Source: Mactra quadrangularis (Eukaryota > Mollusca > Bivalvia > Venerida > Mactridae). Taken from it: a stretch of 64,000 nt of DNA. A program made the translations under genes and the position numbers. The notes beneath the pieces are model-generated. The model saw only the letters and a list, made by a program, of their open reading frames with translations, did no database searches and was not told the origin of the DNA. The DNA is taken from contig CM046303.1 in assembly GCA_025267735.1 (NCBI GenBank), forward strand, positions 68,401,034-68,465,033, read 5' to 3'. Below, one piece after another: positions 1 to 13,479 of the stretch; the first letter of the stretch is position 1; the number at the start of each line of letters is the position of its first letter.

Positions 1-3000
1 GTTTTTCTTTAATCACGTTTACCATTTAAAGCTCCTTTAACCAAGAAAAATGTAAATCAACATACAGATGGTTCAATGGAACAATAGATTTGTACTCGAA
101 ATGGATTAACTTCTAAGAAGAAGCAAAGTTAGATACTTGTAACCAATCATTAAAAAGCTACAGTGACTACCACAAAGATACACAAATCATAATTAAAGGT
201 CAACTTTAAATTTACCATGACCAAATTATTAGCAAAAATCATTTTACCGACCAAAAAATATAATATATAATGATTAAGATATCAATTGATCAACATTAAG
301 AACAAAAAATAATTACATAAGTAATATACGATGTTAGTATTAAAGATTAATATAGAAGTATTAAAGATTAATATAAACCGTGAAAATGAATTTGCATGGA
401 TATGTTAACATCACAGTGTTAATTAAATTCAAGTTATAAAATGTTATATAACATATGCTGAGTATTTTTTATGCTTATTCATAAGTTTCTCTGGTGAGTT
501 CTATGTGAAGGCTTTTGTCATCGATAAATGTATATCAATTATTCTATGAACAGAATTTTGTTAAAACAAATTGGATGATGCTTTTTTCTTGTCAATCACT
601 AATTTTAATACGATGTTTTTATTATTAAGTTCTTTTCATAATTTGCACATAATGATACTTACAAAGTATTCTATATATTCCATATAATCAATCATGAACA
701 CTAGCTTCATAATAATATATTGTAAAACCTTACACATTTTTTTCTATTTCTTAATGTCCAAATAGCATGTTTTTCAAAACACAATCATGACAATTATAAA
801 CGAATCATCCTAGATAACTGATACCAGAAAAAGAAAGAGACGGTATTTATAGCAAACACTTTGACTATTTACTACTGTACAACACCTGTCAATTGTCTTT
901 TTTAAAGTAATAAAACCATTGATGTACGTGATTACATATCTGTGCACGTCTAATAAAATAATTAAGTCTAAGATATGTCAAGCACACCTTAAGAACTATT
1001 TGTTTAGAAAGAATACAAACATACATAACTCAGAAGAGTGCTATAAATACCTTCGTTGTCAAGCGAAAGATTTGCACATGGAAACACATTTGCAAAGTTT
1101 GTTCCAATTATGTGCATTTTTAAATTAGTGAAACTTAACACACAACATACGTATTGCCTTTATTTTGAGTACTAAATGAGCATTAATGAGATCATAAAGA
1201 TTTTTAAATGGCAGTGATTTCACTTGATTAGCATTCTTTATTGAAGATGTTTGCATGTTAGAAAATAGGAGCGGTTCCAGATATATTATACGTATGTTTA
1301 AGGATTTCTAAGCCAGAATCCTCTTAAGCTGAATTTGGCAGCTCGTTTGATTGCTGACTGCTAAATACATCATCAATTTTTAACCACTTAGAACTATAGA
1401 TGGGCGAGATATATTGGCCTCTCCAGGGACAGTTAGGATGTCAAACGACAACTTTGATTAAGGTTGTCAAATGCATAACAGACAGTAACAATCTTTATAC
1501 ATCAAACCAAAACGCATGTATTTGTACAACAACATAAAGTGTGATAGATGTCACTTGCAGTACTGTAAATACACTAAATGAATAAATGTTAGTATTTCGT
1601 CAAAAACATTTAACTGAGGAGTTCATTTAGAATTCTATTTCCGGTATAAAAAGAACGGTTATACTTCCTTTGCAACGCTTAATGTGGATTGCAATATGTC
1701 AGTCACATGCATACATAACAACAAAACGAAAACAAATTTATTTGTATATATACCAGGGAGGAATTCATACATTTGGCTTTCAAAAGTGACAACTGAGGCA
1801 ATGCTTGAAGTGAATGTAGTTAATGAACAGAGTAAATGATTGATCATGCTGATGTATTATTTTGTTTCGTCGTCAGAAATGTACATGTATTTCAAATTAT
1901 TTGTCCAAACTGACTAAATCGAATTTTGCTAAGAATGTTTTTTCTTAATAACATTTCCTCTTAGTAATATGATTGTGATTGCTCTAAATTTCGAACAATT
2001 ATATAGCAAGCACTTAAACAAAAGATCAAACGCCTTGTTAAATAAACAAATTACAATGTGCCATTTACAATGAAATGCTATTGTATAAGCTCTTTTCACA
2101 CTAGTTCAGTTTAAATATCATCAAGCGTAGGAGAAAATTAAACATAATATACACGACTAAAAATGTATAGCATGCCATGCAATAGCCGCATGCGATTATT
2201 TTGTGCCAGAAAACACACTCGATATTGTATTTAAATATAACTGTTTGACTTGATACCAAACAGACCAACTTGAGACAATTGGGAAAAAAACAATTTGGAC
2301 AGATATTTCAGCGAAAATACATCAGCAAATTGCTTCCAATATTCTAGATGCAGTTAATTTTTTTAATTGCAAATCGTCATGATAAATGTACACGATAGTC
2401 TTGTTTTCACAGCTATCATAGCGCACTATCAATTGAACGAATTGTTGATGTAAATTCACTTAGTCGTGCAGGTTGTGAATGGGCTCGGTTAATTTTAGTT
2501 GCGAAAGTTCTTAAATATATTCACGCAGATAAATATGCCAGACATAGCAAAGAAAAGGGAATCAGGTTTTCCATTGGGTAATATTGCAGCAATAAATCAA
2601 AGGCACATAATGTTATAAAGACAGTGGGTGATATATGACATTTTATGCAAGTCTGTGTAAATTGAGGATTCATATTGTTTTAGAATAATAAAACCACCCA
2701 CGTGAATAGCGATGTATGGTAATGATAATACGAACATTAGCTTTAAAAACCAATGACACATTAGCGTTCACAGGAGGAAAAATGTAAAAAATAATGAAAT
2801 ATAACGGCACATCAGAATATAACTTTTGTCATTTAAAAGTACATATATAAAAGGGTACCATTACATCGCTGTATGAGTATACTTAATATAAATATATATG
2901 GCATTGGGTTGGTTTCTAATTCTTTTCAATATGACAGAAGCTGATTTGAAGATGAGCATTAAATAGTCAAGCGTCGTAAACTTCCTCAGCAAAACAATCA

Positions 3001-4000
3001 AAGAAACATAAAACGTCTGGTGACTAGTATACCACTGATAATAAAGATACAAAACAGAAATCCAATATAGAACTAAGGTCAAGCAAAAGTAGTTCCATTG
3101 CCTGATATATACTGTTATAGGCCTATGCTGACACTTACAAAGTATATTGTGTTTGAAGACACATTAATAACATGACGATATTTCTTATATTTGTGCCAAT
3201 ACAAGGTTTATTGTCACGTGATCTACAACAACATGGAATGTCGAAAACATTTTTTCTTTCTATCTGTAGCCCAATATATACATGACATAAGATGAAAATA
3301 ATGAACTAATTCATGAAATAATAACTACTGGTAGGAGGGAGAATGCCCGTAGAAATAATTGCATAACCAAGCTCCACGAAAGTATGCACCGCCCGGGAAT
3401 CAAATAATGAGCGTATTATTTTGCCAAACATATTATTTGAAGTGGATTCAGAGTAAACGATTAAATACTACAAGCATATGAAAATATCTCCAGAAAAAAA
3501 AATCATTTAATTTATGCGCTATTTGATTTTTGTCTACTTCAGGAAATTGACGAAAACAAATGTTTGCGTCCTTATAATGGTTAACCACGACATTTAATTA
3601 CATGAAGAATTTGAAAAAGTCGTAACCCGTTCCAAGTATTTTTTTATTATCAAAATGTAAGAGAGAAATAAATGAGTCGCTGTGAACTTAATTTAGGAAT
3701 GATCTAAATAATGTTTTGGCATTAACAATGTATCTGTAATGTCAGAGAAATACAAACTATCCTTGAAGTAAATTGTATTAAAACATTAAATTAAATAAAG
3801 TGATATTTGATCAGCCAACGGACACATCTAACCATGAATGTCAGACGGTGAATAAGAAAGAAAATAATCTTGTTCAAATTGTATTTTTCGTTTGGAATTA
3901 TTTCTAAAATATAGCTGCTATAGAAGTTAAAACTTTGTCTACCTTTATGTGCTATAGAGGCTTTGTGTTTGCATTTTATTGAAATTTAATATGTCGTATC
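1..4000. other. A+T-rich non-coding DNA, no gene seen
   Basis: No frame in this stretch is longer than about 73 codons and none resembles a known protein. The only local structure noted is a perfect-to-near-perfect 21-bp tandem duplication at 336-377 (unit beginning AGTATTAAAGATTAATATA). Composition and stop density fit intergenic or intronic sequence. A small exon without similarity to anything I recognise could be missed by eye. Confidence 0.6.
336..377. repeat. Two-copy 21-bp tandem repeat
   Basis: Units at 336-356 and 357-377 share AGTATTAAAGATTAATATA and differ only at the last bases (GA versus AA). This is probably slippage-type duplication. No function is implied. Confidence 0.85.
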
Positions 4001-4108
4001 TGAATCTTCATTTTTATTTGAATGTTGATTTTTATCTGAATGTTGATTTTTATATGAATGTTGATTATTATCTGAATGTTGATTTTTATCTAAATGTTGA
4101 TTTTTTGT
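4001..4108. repeat. 18-bp minisatellite, six units
   Basis: Six consecutive 18-bp units based on TGAATGTTGATTTTTATC start at 4001, 4019, 4037, 4055, 4073 and 4091. The outer units are the most diverged and the central ones nearly identical. The unit length is a multiple of three. On the minus strand one frame stays open through all units and reads the hexapeptide QHSDKN with variants QHLDKN, QHSDNN, QHSYKN and QHSNKN. That frame is closed by stops just outside the array (about 40 codons), so coding is not supported unless the array is part of a spliced exon. Confidence 0.9.
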
Positions 4109-7100
4109 TGCCAATTATGTTGGCTTGACAACAAATGAAGATAAATACTACTTATCATTGTGATTTACGATATATACAAGCGACCCGATGACCAGAAACA
4201 AAACAAAACAGCGATGTCGTTGCAAATTCACCTATTAAATAATATTATGTTAAGGATAGGAAAAGACAACTGTTACCAAATTGACAAGCAAACTCAACTA
4301 AAACACTAAACCTATATATCTGAAGAGTAATTCGTTTTAACCAAAAAAAAATATGTAAATACTTTTAATAACATGACCACACAAATGCACATACATGTAT
4401 GCTTGAAATATATAGGCTCGAATGTGGAAAGTACATGTATGTACATTTGCTTTGAAACCAGCAAACCTACATTAAGTATCGAATTTATATTTATGATAAA
4501 ATTGAATTTTGTGGAAAACCTTAAACAGCATTTACCAAAGGGTGGCTATTAGAATAGGAGAGCGTTTCTTACAATTACTTTTACATTAATTTTGTTAGAT
4601 GGGCTATATTCACTGTGATATAAATTAATAAAGATGGTATATCAATGTCATTAAGAGTGTTGGCTGGATACCACTTATATTGTTCCATGAAATTACATGT
4701 AGTTTGATACCGACATATTAAATGCATTCTGGTAAATTAAACTCGTAGAAACAGTTTCGTATTGCTTTAAGTTAACTATGATTTAAATTAATAATAATTT
4801 GAACCTGTCGCTCATTAATAAACATTAAGGTAAAACTCTCTATCGCTTAAAACAGAGTGATATGTGTCACCTGGGTATCTACAAATATTGTAAAAAAAAT
4901 TTAATAATGCCAAACTAAGCAGACGGTTGTGTAAAAAATTGTTTAAAGGACCCTATGTTACAATCAATTCAAATGTATGAATAAATGAAGATCTTTAACA
5001 TTACAAATGGTTATATCAATGTTTCGTACTATGTCTTTGTGATCATATAATTTAGATTTGTTTTTAATTGTTTTCAGTTTTGGGGTGTTGTATCTTTTGA
5101 AAGTCCTGATATGTTTTAAAATGGTTTTTTTTTATAGTTTTTATGTTCGTTCTCCCAATTTCTTATTGAGACTGCACCAAGCAAGTGCATCTCGTATTAA
5201 TTTCCTTTCCATTTAATGAGAATAACGAATGGGTAATCGACACTGTTAGATTATTATAAAGTGAGTAACAATTACACACTTCATTTTATGTCGTACTCAA
5301 ACTGCTTGTGTACTGTACTGTTTGAACTTAGATATAAGCTAACATTAGAACGCACCGACTGACCTGACTAACAATGACGGTTAAGGGAATTGTAACGCGT
5401 TGTTTAATATTTATTGACAAAACAAATATATCATTAAATAAACACAACTTTTTTTCAAACTATGACTATAAATATTTACGTCAGAAGAACCACATAAATA
5501 CAATATATCAAAGCAGACACCTGCTTGTATTGTAATCAAATCCCTTTAGTTATATGAGCGTGTATGCTTTATGCTCAGAAGAAAGACGATGTACACAAGC
5601 AGTAAACACCATGCACTTTTCCAAGAAGGGCAATGAAATGCAAGAAACGATGCACAAATTATTGCAAATAAATAAAATCTGACTGAGACGCCCGAGAAAT
5701 GTCATCTATCATATGATCATAGTTATTTCAAAGCAGCCGTAAATCAATATTTTATTATGTTCTATACAGGGACGCAGACATATCACAAAACGTCTTAAGC
5801 AGGTGCAAAAGAACTTTACCGAGTAATAGAAATTTCTTTTGTTTGTAATAGTTTACGACATTAATCAACATTTATTAATGCGACTAGCATTGCTAACTTT
5901 CCTAGACATTTTTCTGAAACTAAACATTTATCCGTTTTAAATATCAAATTAAAAGAAACATTTAGACTGGCGCTTTCAGGAACCGAAAATTGATCTTTGG
6001 ATTCGGAAACATGCGTTATCTTACTATGTCAAGTGTTTCTTTTTGCACCAAAGCAATCATTATAAGAAAATTGCGATAACTGTGTTCCTCTTCCACCGCT
6101 GAATAAATGTGCAAATGTACTATTTTTTAGAATGGCATCAATCAAATAGTATCTTAAGAAGTATTCCATTATCTCCAACGTGTCAAGTTTTGTCGTTGAC
6201 AAATACATTAAACCATCTGGTACTTGTTACAAAAAACATGGTTAAAGCAAATCAAAATGTATGATTATCTTAACAGTTAAGGCAGACATAGACATAGTTG
6301 TCAAATCTAAAGTCTTAAAACTCGGTTGTTTTGTACGCCAACAGTCTATGCATGACATGACAAAATGAGAAATAACTAAATAAAAGTCGTCAAAACACCT
6401 GATATCGTCATTTTGTGTCGGAAGACATGCGAACCAATGTATCTGACATTTAGAATACGTATGAATATTTATTTAAGTTTGTTACTTTGGTTGAATAAAT
6501 AAACTTAATTTCTCCAGATACTCATACACCTACAAACAATAATAAACAAATAAAAATGTGGTAAATGTCTGCCTACATAACTGTTGCCGGCGTTGTTCAA
6601 AGCAAAAGTGATAGGTGATAGGGTTAGATAAAAAGTTGACTGTTTCAAATTATTTTATTGTCGAGATAGGCGTCAAAAAAAGAAAACAAATAATGCACCT
6701 ATAATTGTTTCTATGTATCCCTTGTTTGTCTACTAAATTAACTCTTAAAATAAGTTTTCATACATCATTTTATCGCCCTGATACTTCTGGTTTATCGGGA
6801 CGCCCACTCAGATATGATTTCGTGTTAAAAGCAATTGAAGGTGACGTTTTAGAGAACATAACAGACATTATATCGGAAAAGTGCAAAGATTCACCACGTT
6901 AAACGAGATAAATCATTACAGCATGCAAAACCAAGAATATATAAAAGTTTAATTTAAATTACACAAAAAAATGCAAAACAAACAATTTATTGTACTAATG
7001 GAAACAAGAAATATCTTTAAAAAAGATATTCGGCGCTCTGCTGGGTTCATTTGCAACGGTTTGAAGTATAAATGTTGGTCATGCACGACGTACATGTATT

Positions 7101-7190
7101 AACTATAGGTCAAATGTAGTTTGTCCGAAATTGTAAATTAGCCTCAACTGACATTTTTGTCCGAATATATTGCCACTTCGCTGATTTGTC
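4109..7190. other. A+T-rich non-coding DNA, no gene seen
   Basis: Only short chance frames are present, the longest near 6705-6902 on the plus strand (65 codons, no recognisable domain). I see no repeat with a second copy in the window apart from low-complexity A/T runs. Confidence 0.55.
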
Positions 7191-7420
7191 AATTTGGAAA
7201 ATCTGTCCGATTCTAAAATTAAAAACATCTTTAATAACAATGCCATGGATTTTCGATTAAAAATCACTTCTTTCCAGAATGACCAAACGATTTATGTTTC
7301 TTTTCAGGCGAACATAAAGCTATTTGATAAAAATGCTCAATGGCGGCCTACATATGACAAAATGAAAACCCATTCCGAGCGTGCGCTGAGTCCAGTCTAC
7401 AGCAAGGGACGTACCACGAC

Positions 7421-7632
7421 GAATGTGTGATCAATTAGCATAGTGAGTCACTCATTATACACTGAGTAAATAGTCAGCAGCTACTGTGCGTGCTACGCAC
7501 CAGTTTATCACAAATAGCCAATGGTGTAATGTGTTTTATCCATTTCTTTATACCGTAAAGGATTTTCATTGGACAAACATCTATGGTAGAGCAAATTGTT
7601 GAAATATAGGTCAAAAGTTGGCTTAGACAGCT
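7421..7632. repeat. Dispersed repeat R1, copy 1
   Basis: This stretch aligns by eye with 11721-11943. Both begin with GAATGTGTGATCAATTAGCA or a close variant, share TACACTGAGTAAATA-type sequence, then a cgTGcTtCGCa-type block, CCATTTCTxTAxACCG, a GGTAGAGCAAA block and ATATAGGTCAAA. The two copies are clearly homologous but diverged by many substitutions and small indels, so this is an old dispersed element. Open frames that run into the left edge in both copies do not share a peptide, which argues against coding. Confidence 0.75.
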
Positions 7633-7669
7633 GCGCCGAACAAAAGTTGGCTTAGACAGTTGCGCCGAA
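7612..7669. repeat. 29-bp direct duplication
   Basis: Two adjacent 29-bp units at 7612-7640 and 7641-7669 differ at one base (AGACAGCTG versus AGACAGTTG). The unit lies at the end of repeat R1 copy 1 and is not duplicated in the other R1 copy near 11.94 kb, so it arose after the copies separated. Confidence 0.9.
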
Positions 7670-7679
7670 AAATACAATC

Positions 7680-10600
7680 ATATTTGACAATTTATATTAT
7701 ATTACTGATACTTACCTATCTCTGTTGAAATAGATGAAATACATTTTCTTATATATGTGCATTTCATTCGAATGATAGTAAAAATGGTATAGTTGTTTGT
7801 TACAAACGGTTATTCCAAAGTATATATTCATTAAACAATTTGTCGTGTTGTTGTTGGCTGACATTTGATACACTAAGACACTTTGAAATAAATTGAACCA
7901 ACCGATATGGATTCTTGTTAACGTTACTTGTGCGTAGCTTCCGTTTTATAATAAGTGTTATCAAAAAACGTCTCCCTCTTCCCTGGGTGGAAATTCTGGG
8001 TTGAAGTGGATATTGTAACTGAGACAAAAAGTAAATGATAAAATTTACATAAGCAATATTTTTTTAATAATGTAAAGAGTATTATTTAAAAATATCTTAG
8101 TCAAGGAAAGCTGAATAATTCACTCTATAGACTAGGGTAAACAACTCTACTTAGTTTGTTTCACAACGTTTGCCTTTCCACAATTCGCTTTTTGGAAACT
8201 TGTCGAGCATCATCTGAAAGCTATTTTATCCACCTCTTATTGAATATTCATTTTTACAAAAAAGTGCGCTATCGATAATTTTTTAACATCGCTGGTATTT
8301 TACAATTTTAAGACTCAATTTAAATGTTATGATAATGCATGCACTTGCTTTAATATGACTATAATTTTATGGATACGTGCTAGTGATAGCAATTTATAAA
8401 TCAATTGTTTTCCTATCTAATGCCACTGATTTTTTCTTAAATGAAAATAAATTTTGTTTTTATTCAGGTTAATTGGTTTATTTTTGAAATCGGCGTCGAC
8501 AGTATTTTTGCCATTTAGTATATTGAATGGTCTTAAATCCAAAGTGCAAGAGTCCGACCATAAGTAACATTGTCAAAATCAGCTTTATGTGCATAAAAAA
8601 TTGATACTTGCAAAAATAAAAAAAAATAAAAAAAACATGGACTCGAGAATGGCTTTACTTGTTTCATTATACAATAATCAAACCATAAAGTTACCAGGGG
8701 TCAGATTTAAGCTATGAATGTGTCTAATGTTTTACCATAAGGGACCTAAGTCAGTTATTTCCCCTTGTATACTCTTCAAATAGGTAGGTCCAATTAGTTT
8801 GATTACTCGGATTTTACCCTTACTTTTCAATGTCAATTTGCTAAAATTAATCTTAAATATATTTTTTTGTAAATTATTTAATTTGTATGAAATATAAGCT
8901 AAGTATTTTCAGGGTAAAGAACTATTTAAAATTTCACCACTTCTGTAAATATCTTTAATAACAAGAAAGATATTAGATGAAATATTTTGTTATCCTTACA
9001 TATAAATTTAATAATAAAATTCGAGGATTCCAACTGTAAGGACCCACTTATCAATTAGATTGCTTCAGATTTTATCAGTGAAAAATAACTAACTAAAGTC
9101 TTTAATGACACCGTTTCTTAAACAATGACTCATGTTATCGAAACTTGTCTGGTAATTTATCAGAGTTATCTATTGAATTAGGTATACTATTACATTAAAT
9201 GGTCAAAATACATTTTTGCATATTCAATTCATATATCATGATAATGAAATGATTAACAATATACATACAACTTTTCCAGTCTCAACAAGTGGCAATTATA
9301 ACAAATGGATTACATTATGACTGACCTGCTTGCATACGACGTATATGAGAGTCATATTTGAACGCGCTTAGGTATGTTTATATCATGAGCCCACGAAGTA
9401 TTTCAATACACGGTAAGCTTGGTTAAATATCATTTAAAACATATTTCCATTTGTTCAAATTATATCCCAAAGCCATCTTCTTTCTGGAATTATATCCATT
9501 TAAAAATATAACTACTAGACTAGTAGATATACAACTTGTATCGACGAATTCCAGATTAAAGCTAAATCAAACTTAACTTAAATTAAAACACTGTGTCTAT
9601 ATACATCATTTGAATGCGGTTTTGTATAAACATTATAATCAAAGTTTAAGAACACTTTATTATCAAGATTTCAACTGCTCAAACATCAACTGCTCACACA
9701 ACCCTTACTTCATTTTGCAGTAAATGAAATTCAAAGAACAAAAACTACCTTAAACTTTAACTAGAATGAAGTGTTAAAATATAAAATAGCTGCACAAGTC
9801 CATTTTAAATAGTATTTGATCTAACATCAGTTCAGTATCTATAAAACCATCAACAGGAACTACTACATGATTTTTGTAAACCAAATACGCAGTATTTTCA
9901 AAAGATGACAATCAATTATAAAATTATGAAAACAAGGAGGAAAGGATGGAAAGCTTGGACATGTATCTTACTAACTTTTTGATCTTTATTATCTTTTTGA
10001 CATCATACTTAGTGTATTTTTTGGACTAAGTTACTTTGTAGATGATGTCATACAAAGCAGTTTGTTAAATCAATTATATTACGTACAAGTATAAGTTGTG
10101 TGACATTTCCAGACCGTGCATAACCCTGTTAAGTACTTAGGAACAAATAAAAGAACATTCCATGTAATCCCCTTTCAGTATTGCTTGTAATATAGTCGAT
10201 TACGTGAATCGATTCATTCTTTATTGTGTTATAATCTGGTAATACACTATATTCTAGGAAAGTATGAAACCTTACTACTTATACTAAATACAAAATAATC
10301 GTATTCAAACAAATAGCAAATACACGTACAATTAATGCATTCTATACCGCGATTATTCACCACAGCAATACATAAAAAAGTCTAATATCATTTTACGAAT
10401 GTTCTCAGCAATCCTTAACAATCAATTTATGAAATAACAAATAGCCTTATCTCATTTACAAAACATTTACGCTGAACATTAATACTGATCAAATTTATAT
10501 ATTATTATATATCATCTAACACAACAAGGATTGCCTTACTGATTTTAGCTAGAGTGCTAATTAAAACACCACCAGAGATTGATGTTAATATCCTTTGAGA

Positions 10601-11560
10601 GAAGTGATAAGATTGTCTTGTCTGTCAACAATTCGCCCACAAAACAAATGGAATCAATAAAGCATGAGAGGACATTTTAATAAATGCACTTAGTGTCCGA
10701 TGTGACACTAATGAAGTCATTCAGTACTCCTCGGCCATTCGCTACGAATAACATCTGACATATTTAGACGCCATTTAGAAAATAAAAACGGTGTTAAAGT
10801 AAACAAATACACATTCGTTTAGGCGATGACTGAATTTTCGCTATTAGTCCGTAAATTTGAAATTACATAGTTCAATGATATCGATGAATAATATTTAGTT
10901 CAATTTAAAACAAAGAAATAAGTTTTGACAAAGATCTGTGTGTATACTATTTTGTATAACCGTTACGTGCTTCGCCTCGCGTAGGTAGTAAAATCACAAA
11001 ATCCAGTGAAGACCCCCACAAATCCTTCCAAGATTATTCATTCATGAAAGGTCGAGATGTTCCAAATGTAATGATGTGTCATAATGCAGCCAGTTTTATA
11101 CGATTCATATAGTGCCTTCATTTGGACACAACAATTTGTAAAACTAAGCAAGCTCTAATTTATTATGTCGACATAGTTTTAATATAGTAAATTATTCGGT
11201 GAAATACCAATGATTGTTTTGTCAACAGACAGTGGGTGGTTTTATGGCTTAAGGCAATGCATTTTCACCCATTTGATGATGTAAATAATGTCTTTCTGCA
11301 TAAAATAACAAAATTAAAAGTTGATATATGCTATACTTCTTCATCGACTACTACATACGAGACTAATGAATAAATAGGTTTCTTGAATGTTCTTTTAAAC
11401 ATTATTACGACCATTTTTTTTCTTTTGTTCGACATTTACGTAAACATGTTTTACTTTTATAACTCCATGAAGTATATTCTGCATATAATAGTTTATTTAA
11501 AGAATTCAAGAACTTTGTTCTTTAAATACAATAACTTTCATGCGAACCCAAATAACTGCT
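7680..11560. other. A+T-rich non-coding DNA, no gene seen
   Basis: There is no supportable coding frame and no recognisable mobile-element protein. A short A-rich simple run with single T interruptions occurs at about 8608-8637. The remainder is unremarkable intergenic or intronic-type sequence. Confidence 0.55.
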
Positions 11561-11720
11561 ACAATAACTGCTACATCGATTCCAAAATCGATATTATATA
11601 TAAACAGAAATGGAATTTGAAGAATAAAAGTCGTATTTGCACACTGAATTTCCTATTTGCGAATATGAATCCCCATGAACACTGCTTAGTTAGGAGCGCT
11701 CCGACAGAAGCGCATCACTA

Positions 11721-11943
11721 GAAATGTGTAATCAATTAGCATAACATATGAGTCAGCCATAATACACCGAGTAAATATTAGGCAACTTTTGTCCGTGTTT
11801 CGCATCTATTCATCATAATCAACAAATTTTACCATACCATATGTCCATTTCTATAAACCGATGAGAATTTTAATGATCAACCAGGAACGGTAGAGCAAAA
11901 TGTATTGATTATAATATAGGTCAAATATAAGCTCAAACAGCTT
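11721..11943. repeat. Dispersed repeat R1, copy 2
   Basis: This is the second copy of the repeat at 7421-7632, in the same orientation. It shares AATGTGTAATCAATTAGCA, CACCGAGTAAATA, TCCATTTCTATAAACCG, GGTAGAGCAAAAT and ATATAGGTCAAAT with a similar spacing. A 112-codon plus-strand frame ends at its left boundary (11383-11721). That frame shows no domain and is not matched as a peptide in copy 1, so I treat it as a chance frame. Confidence 0.75.
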
Positions 11944-12825
11944 AATTTGCTTAAATGTTTAAAATAGCCAAAATCAAATAACGTATTAATACTACAATGG
12001 TTTAGTATTGCAAATTATACGCTTTCTTAAATTCTGCTAGGCTAAGTTAAATTACATATTGACTTAAATGAGACTCATATTATCTTTTAACATGCAAAGG
12101 CTGTAGTTAAAACGATGTCTGCATGCAATATTCTTATACTGAAAGTTGTGAATAATTATTAAATCTGTATTGGTTCTAAATTGAAATAGTTTCAACTCAT
12201 AAGCTATTACCACTACAAGAAACCAAGAGGGCTATGAAATGAGACATCAAAGGCTCACATAAGAGACTTAGTTTAACAACACATGTTTGGTAGATTTGTT
12301 TGTTTTACCACATTTTTTAAAGTAAATTTTGAGAAGATAATTAACTGAAAGAAAGGTTATTTAAGACTATAATTAGCATGTTATCCCAAATATATTTTGC
12401 TAAGGCCAACTGTTTCATGCATTGATGATAAAGACTTCTGGCTATAAAATAAAGGGTAATATAGCTTTAATATAGTTTGAACCCTGTGATTCGTTTTCTC
12501 AAATCATTTTGATAAGAATATAGGGAAATGTCTACTAAAATGATATGATGACTAATTACATTTCTATTTCAGCCATTTTTCTAACTTAGACGCTTCTCCC
12601 GATCCTTAATTAGATCATACAGTTGTTTGTGAAATACATGACTCCATGTTTCAAGCCGTAACTATGAATTTTATCTTACACATTTTACTAAAAGTTGCAA
12701 TAATATTGCTGAAACATTCTACATATTCTAAATTAAGTACACGTGCAATATATGGCCAACATATAATATCAGCGCATGGACATAGATAGTATTTAATATC
12801 TTTCGATATACATTTGTTTTGTTGG

Positions 12826-13349
12826 ATGGATTGAATTTATGAATTTATTTTGACATACAATGTTACATCATGGCACACATAATAACATACAAGTTACAAT
12901 AATAAACAGTATAATACATGCATTACATGCCATATCAAACAACATTATACGTCAAGGATGACACAAAAAAGAGTAAAACATAGTAAAGACATAGGAAGAC
13001 TTTTTCTCTGATATAGTCAAAGAGACAAAACATTAAATGCAAATAATAAAAAGTTTAATTATTGACAAGCTGGTAACATAAAGTGCTGAATACTATTGTT
13101 AAATTGATAGTTAAACTAAATTTAAAATGAGCTTAATAAGTACTGTTTAGCTTTGACCTTAAAATTACTTAGAGACTTAATATCTCTTATATTTTGTGAA
13201 AGATCATTCCATAAAGAAGCAACTACATAAGAAAATGACCTTTTGCCAAACCTTTTGACCTTGGGAAGTCCAGAGTCAGTGAAAGAATGTTCATTTATGT
13301 TATTTGATTTAACCCTAAATCTAGTGCAATAATTAGCAGTACGTTTCAT
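12826..13349 (-). mobile_element. 5'-truncated non-LTR retrotransposon (LINE), 3' end
   Basis: On the minus strand, 13349 down to 13122 encodes a 75-residue tail ending in a stop. It has the typical C-terminus of CR1/L2/Jockey-like reverse-transcriptase ORFs: LPKVKRFGKRSFSYVVASLW, then NDLSQNIRDIKSLSNFKVK and a short basic end. In intact relatives this follows the reverse-transcriptase domain, which is missing here. An in-frame TAG lies just upstream of the first Met, so the ORF is broken. The sequence downstream of the stop is a 3' untranslated region that ends in AATAAATTCATAAATTCAAT near 12826, as expected for a LINE tail. The piece is a dead 5'-truncated insertion. The clade is not certain, and I could not identify a clean target-site duplication. 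Confidence 0.8.
13122..13349 (-). pseudogene. C-terminal remnant of LINE reverse-transcriptase ORF
   Basis: The 75-codon open frame carries the family signature G-x-RSFS...LWN-x-L..IR....L..FK near its middle (residues about 35-66). That signature lies downstream of the thumb region in many non-LTR retrotransposon polyproteins. The length is far below that of a complete ORF2-like protein, the catalytic reverse-transcriptase and endonuclease parts are absent, and an in-frame stop precedes the first Met. It has no predicted activity. The start is arbitrary, because the frame simply begins after an upstream stop. Confidence 0.8.
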
Positions 13350-13479
13350 TTTCTAACTGAATAATGAAAGGACATATTACATGAAATAAACTATATAAAA
13401 AGTAGTTTGAAAACATATCAGAAACAACAAAAGTTACAAAACAGACCCCTAACAGCTAACAAACGTCACAAACAAATAA

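Noticed and set aside
11383..11721. 112-codon plus-strand frame with a hydrophobic N-terminus
   Set aside because: It is rich in Phe, Tyr, Asn and Ile as expected from A+T-rich DNA, shows no domain, ends at a repeat boundary, and the homologous repeat at 7.4 kb does not share the peptide.
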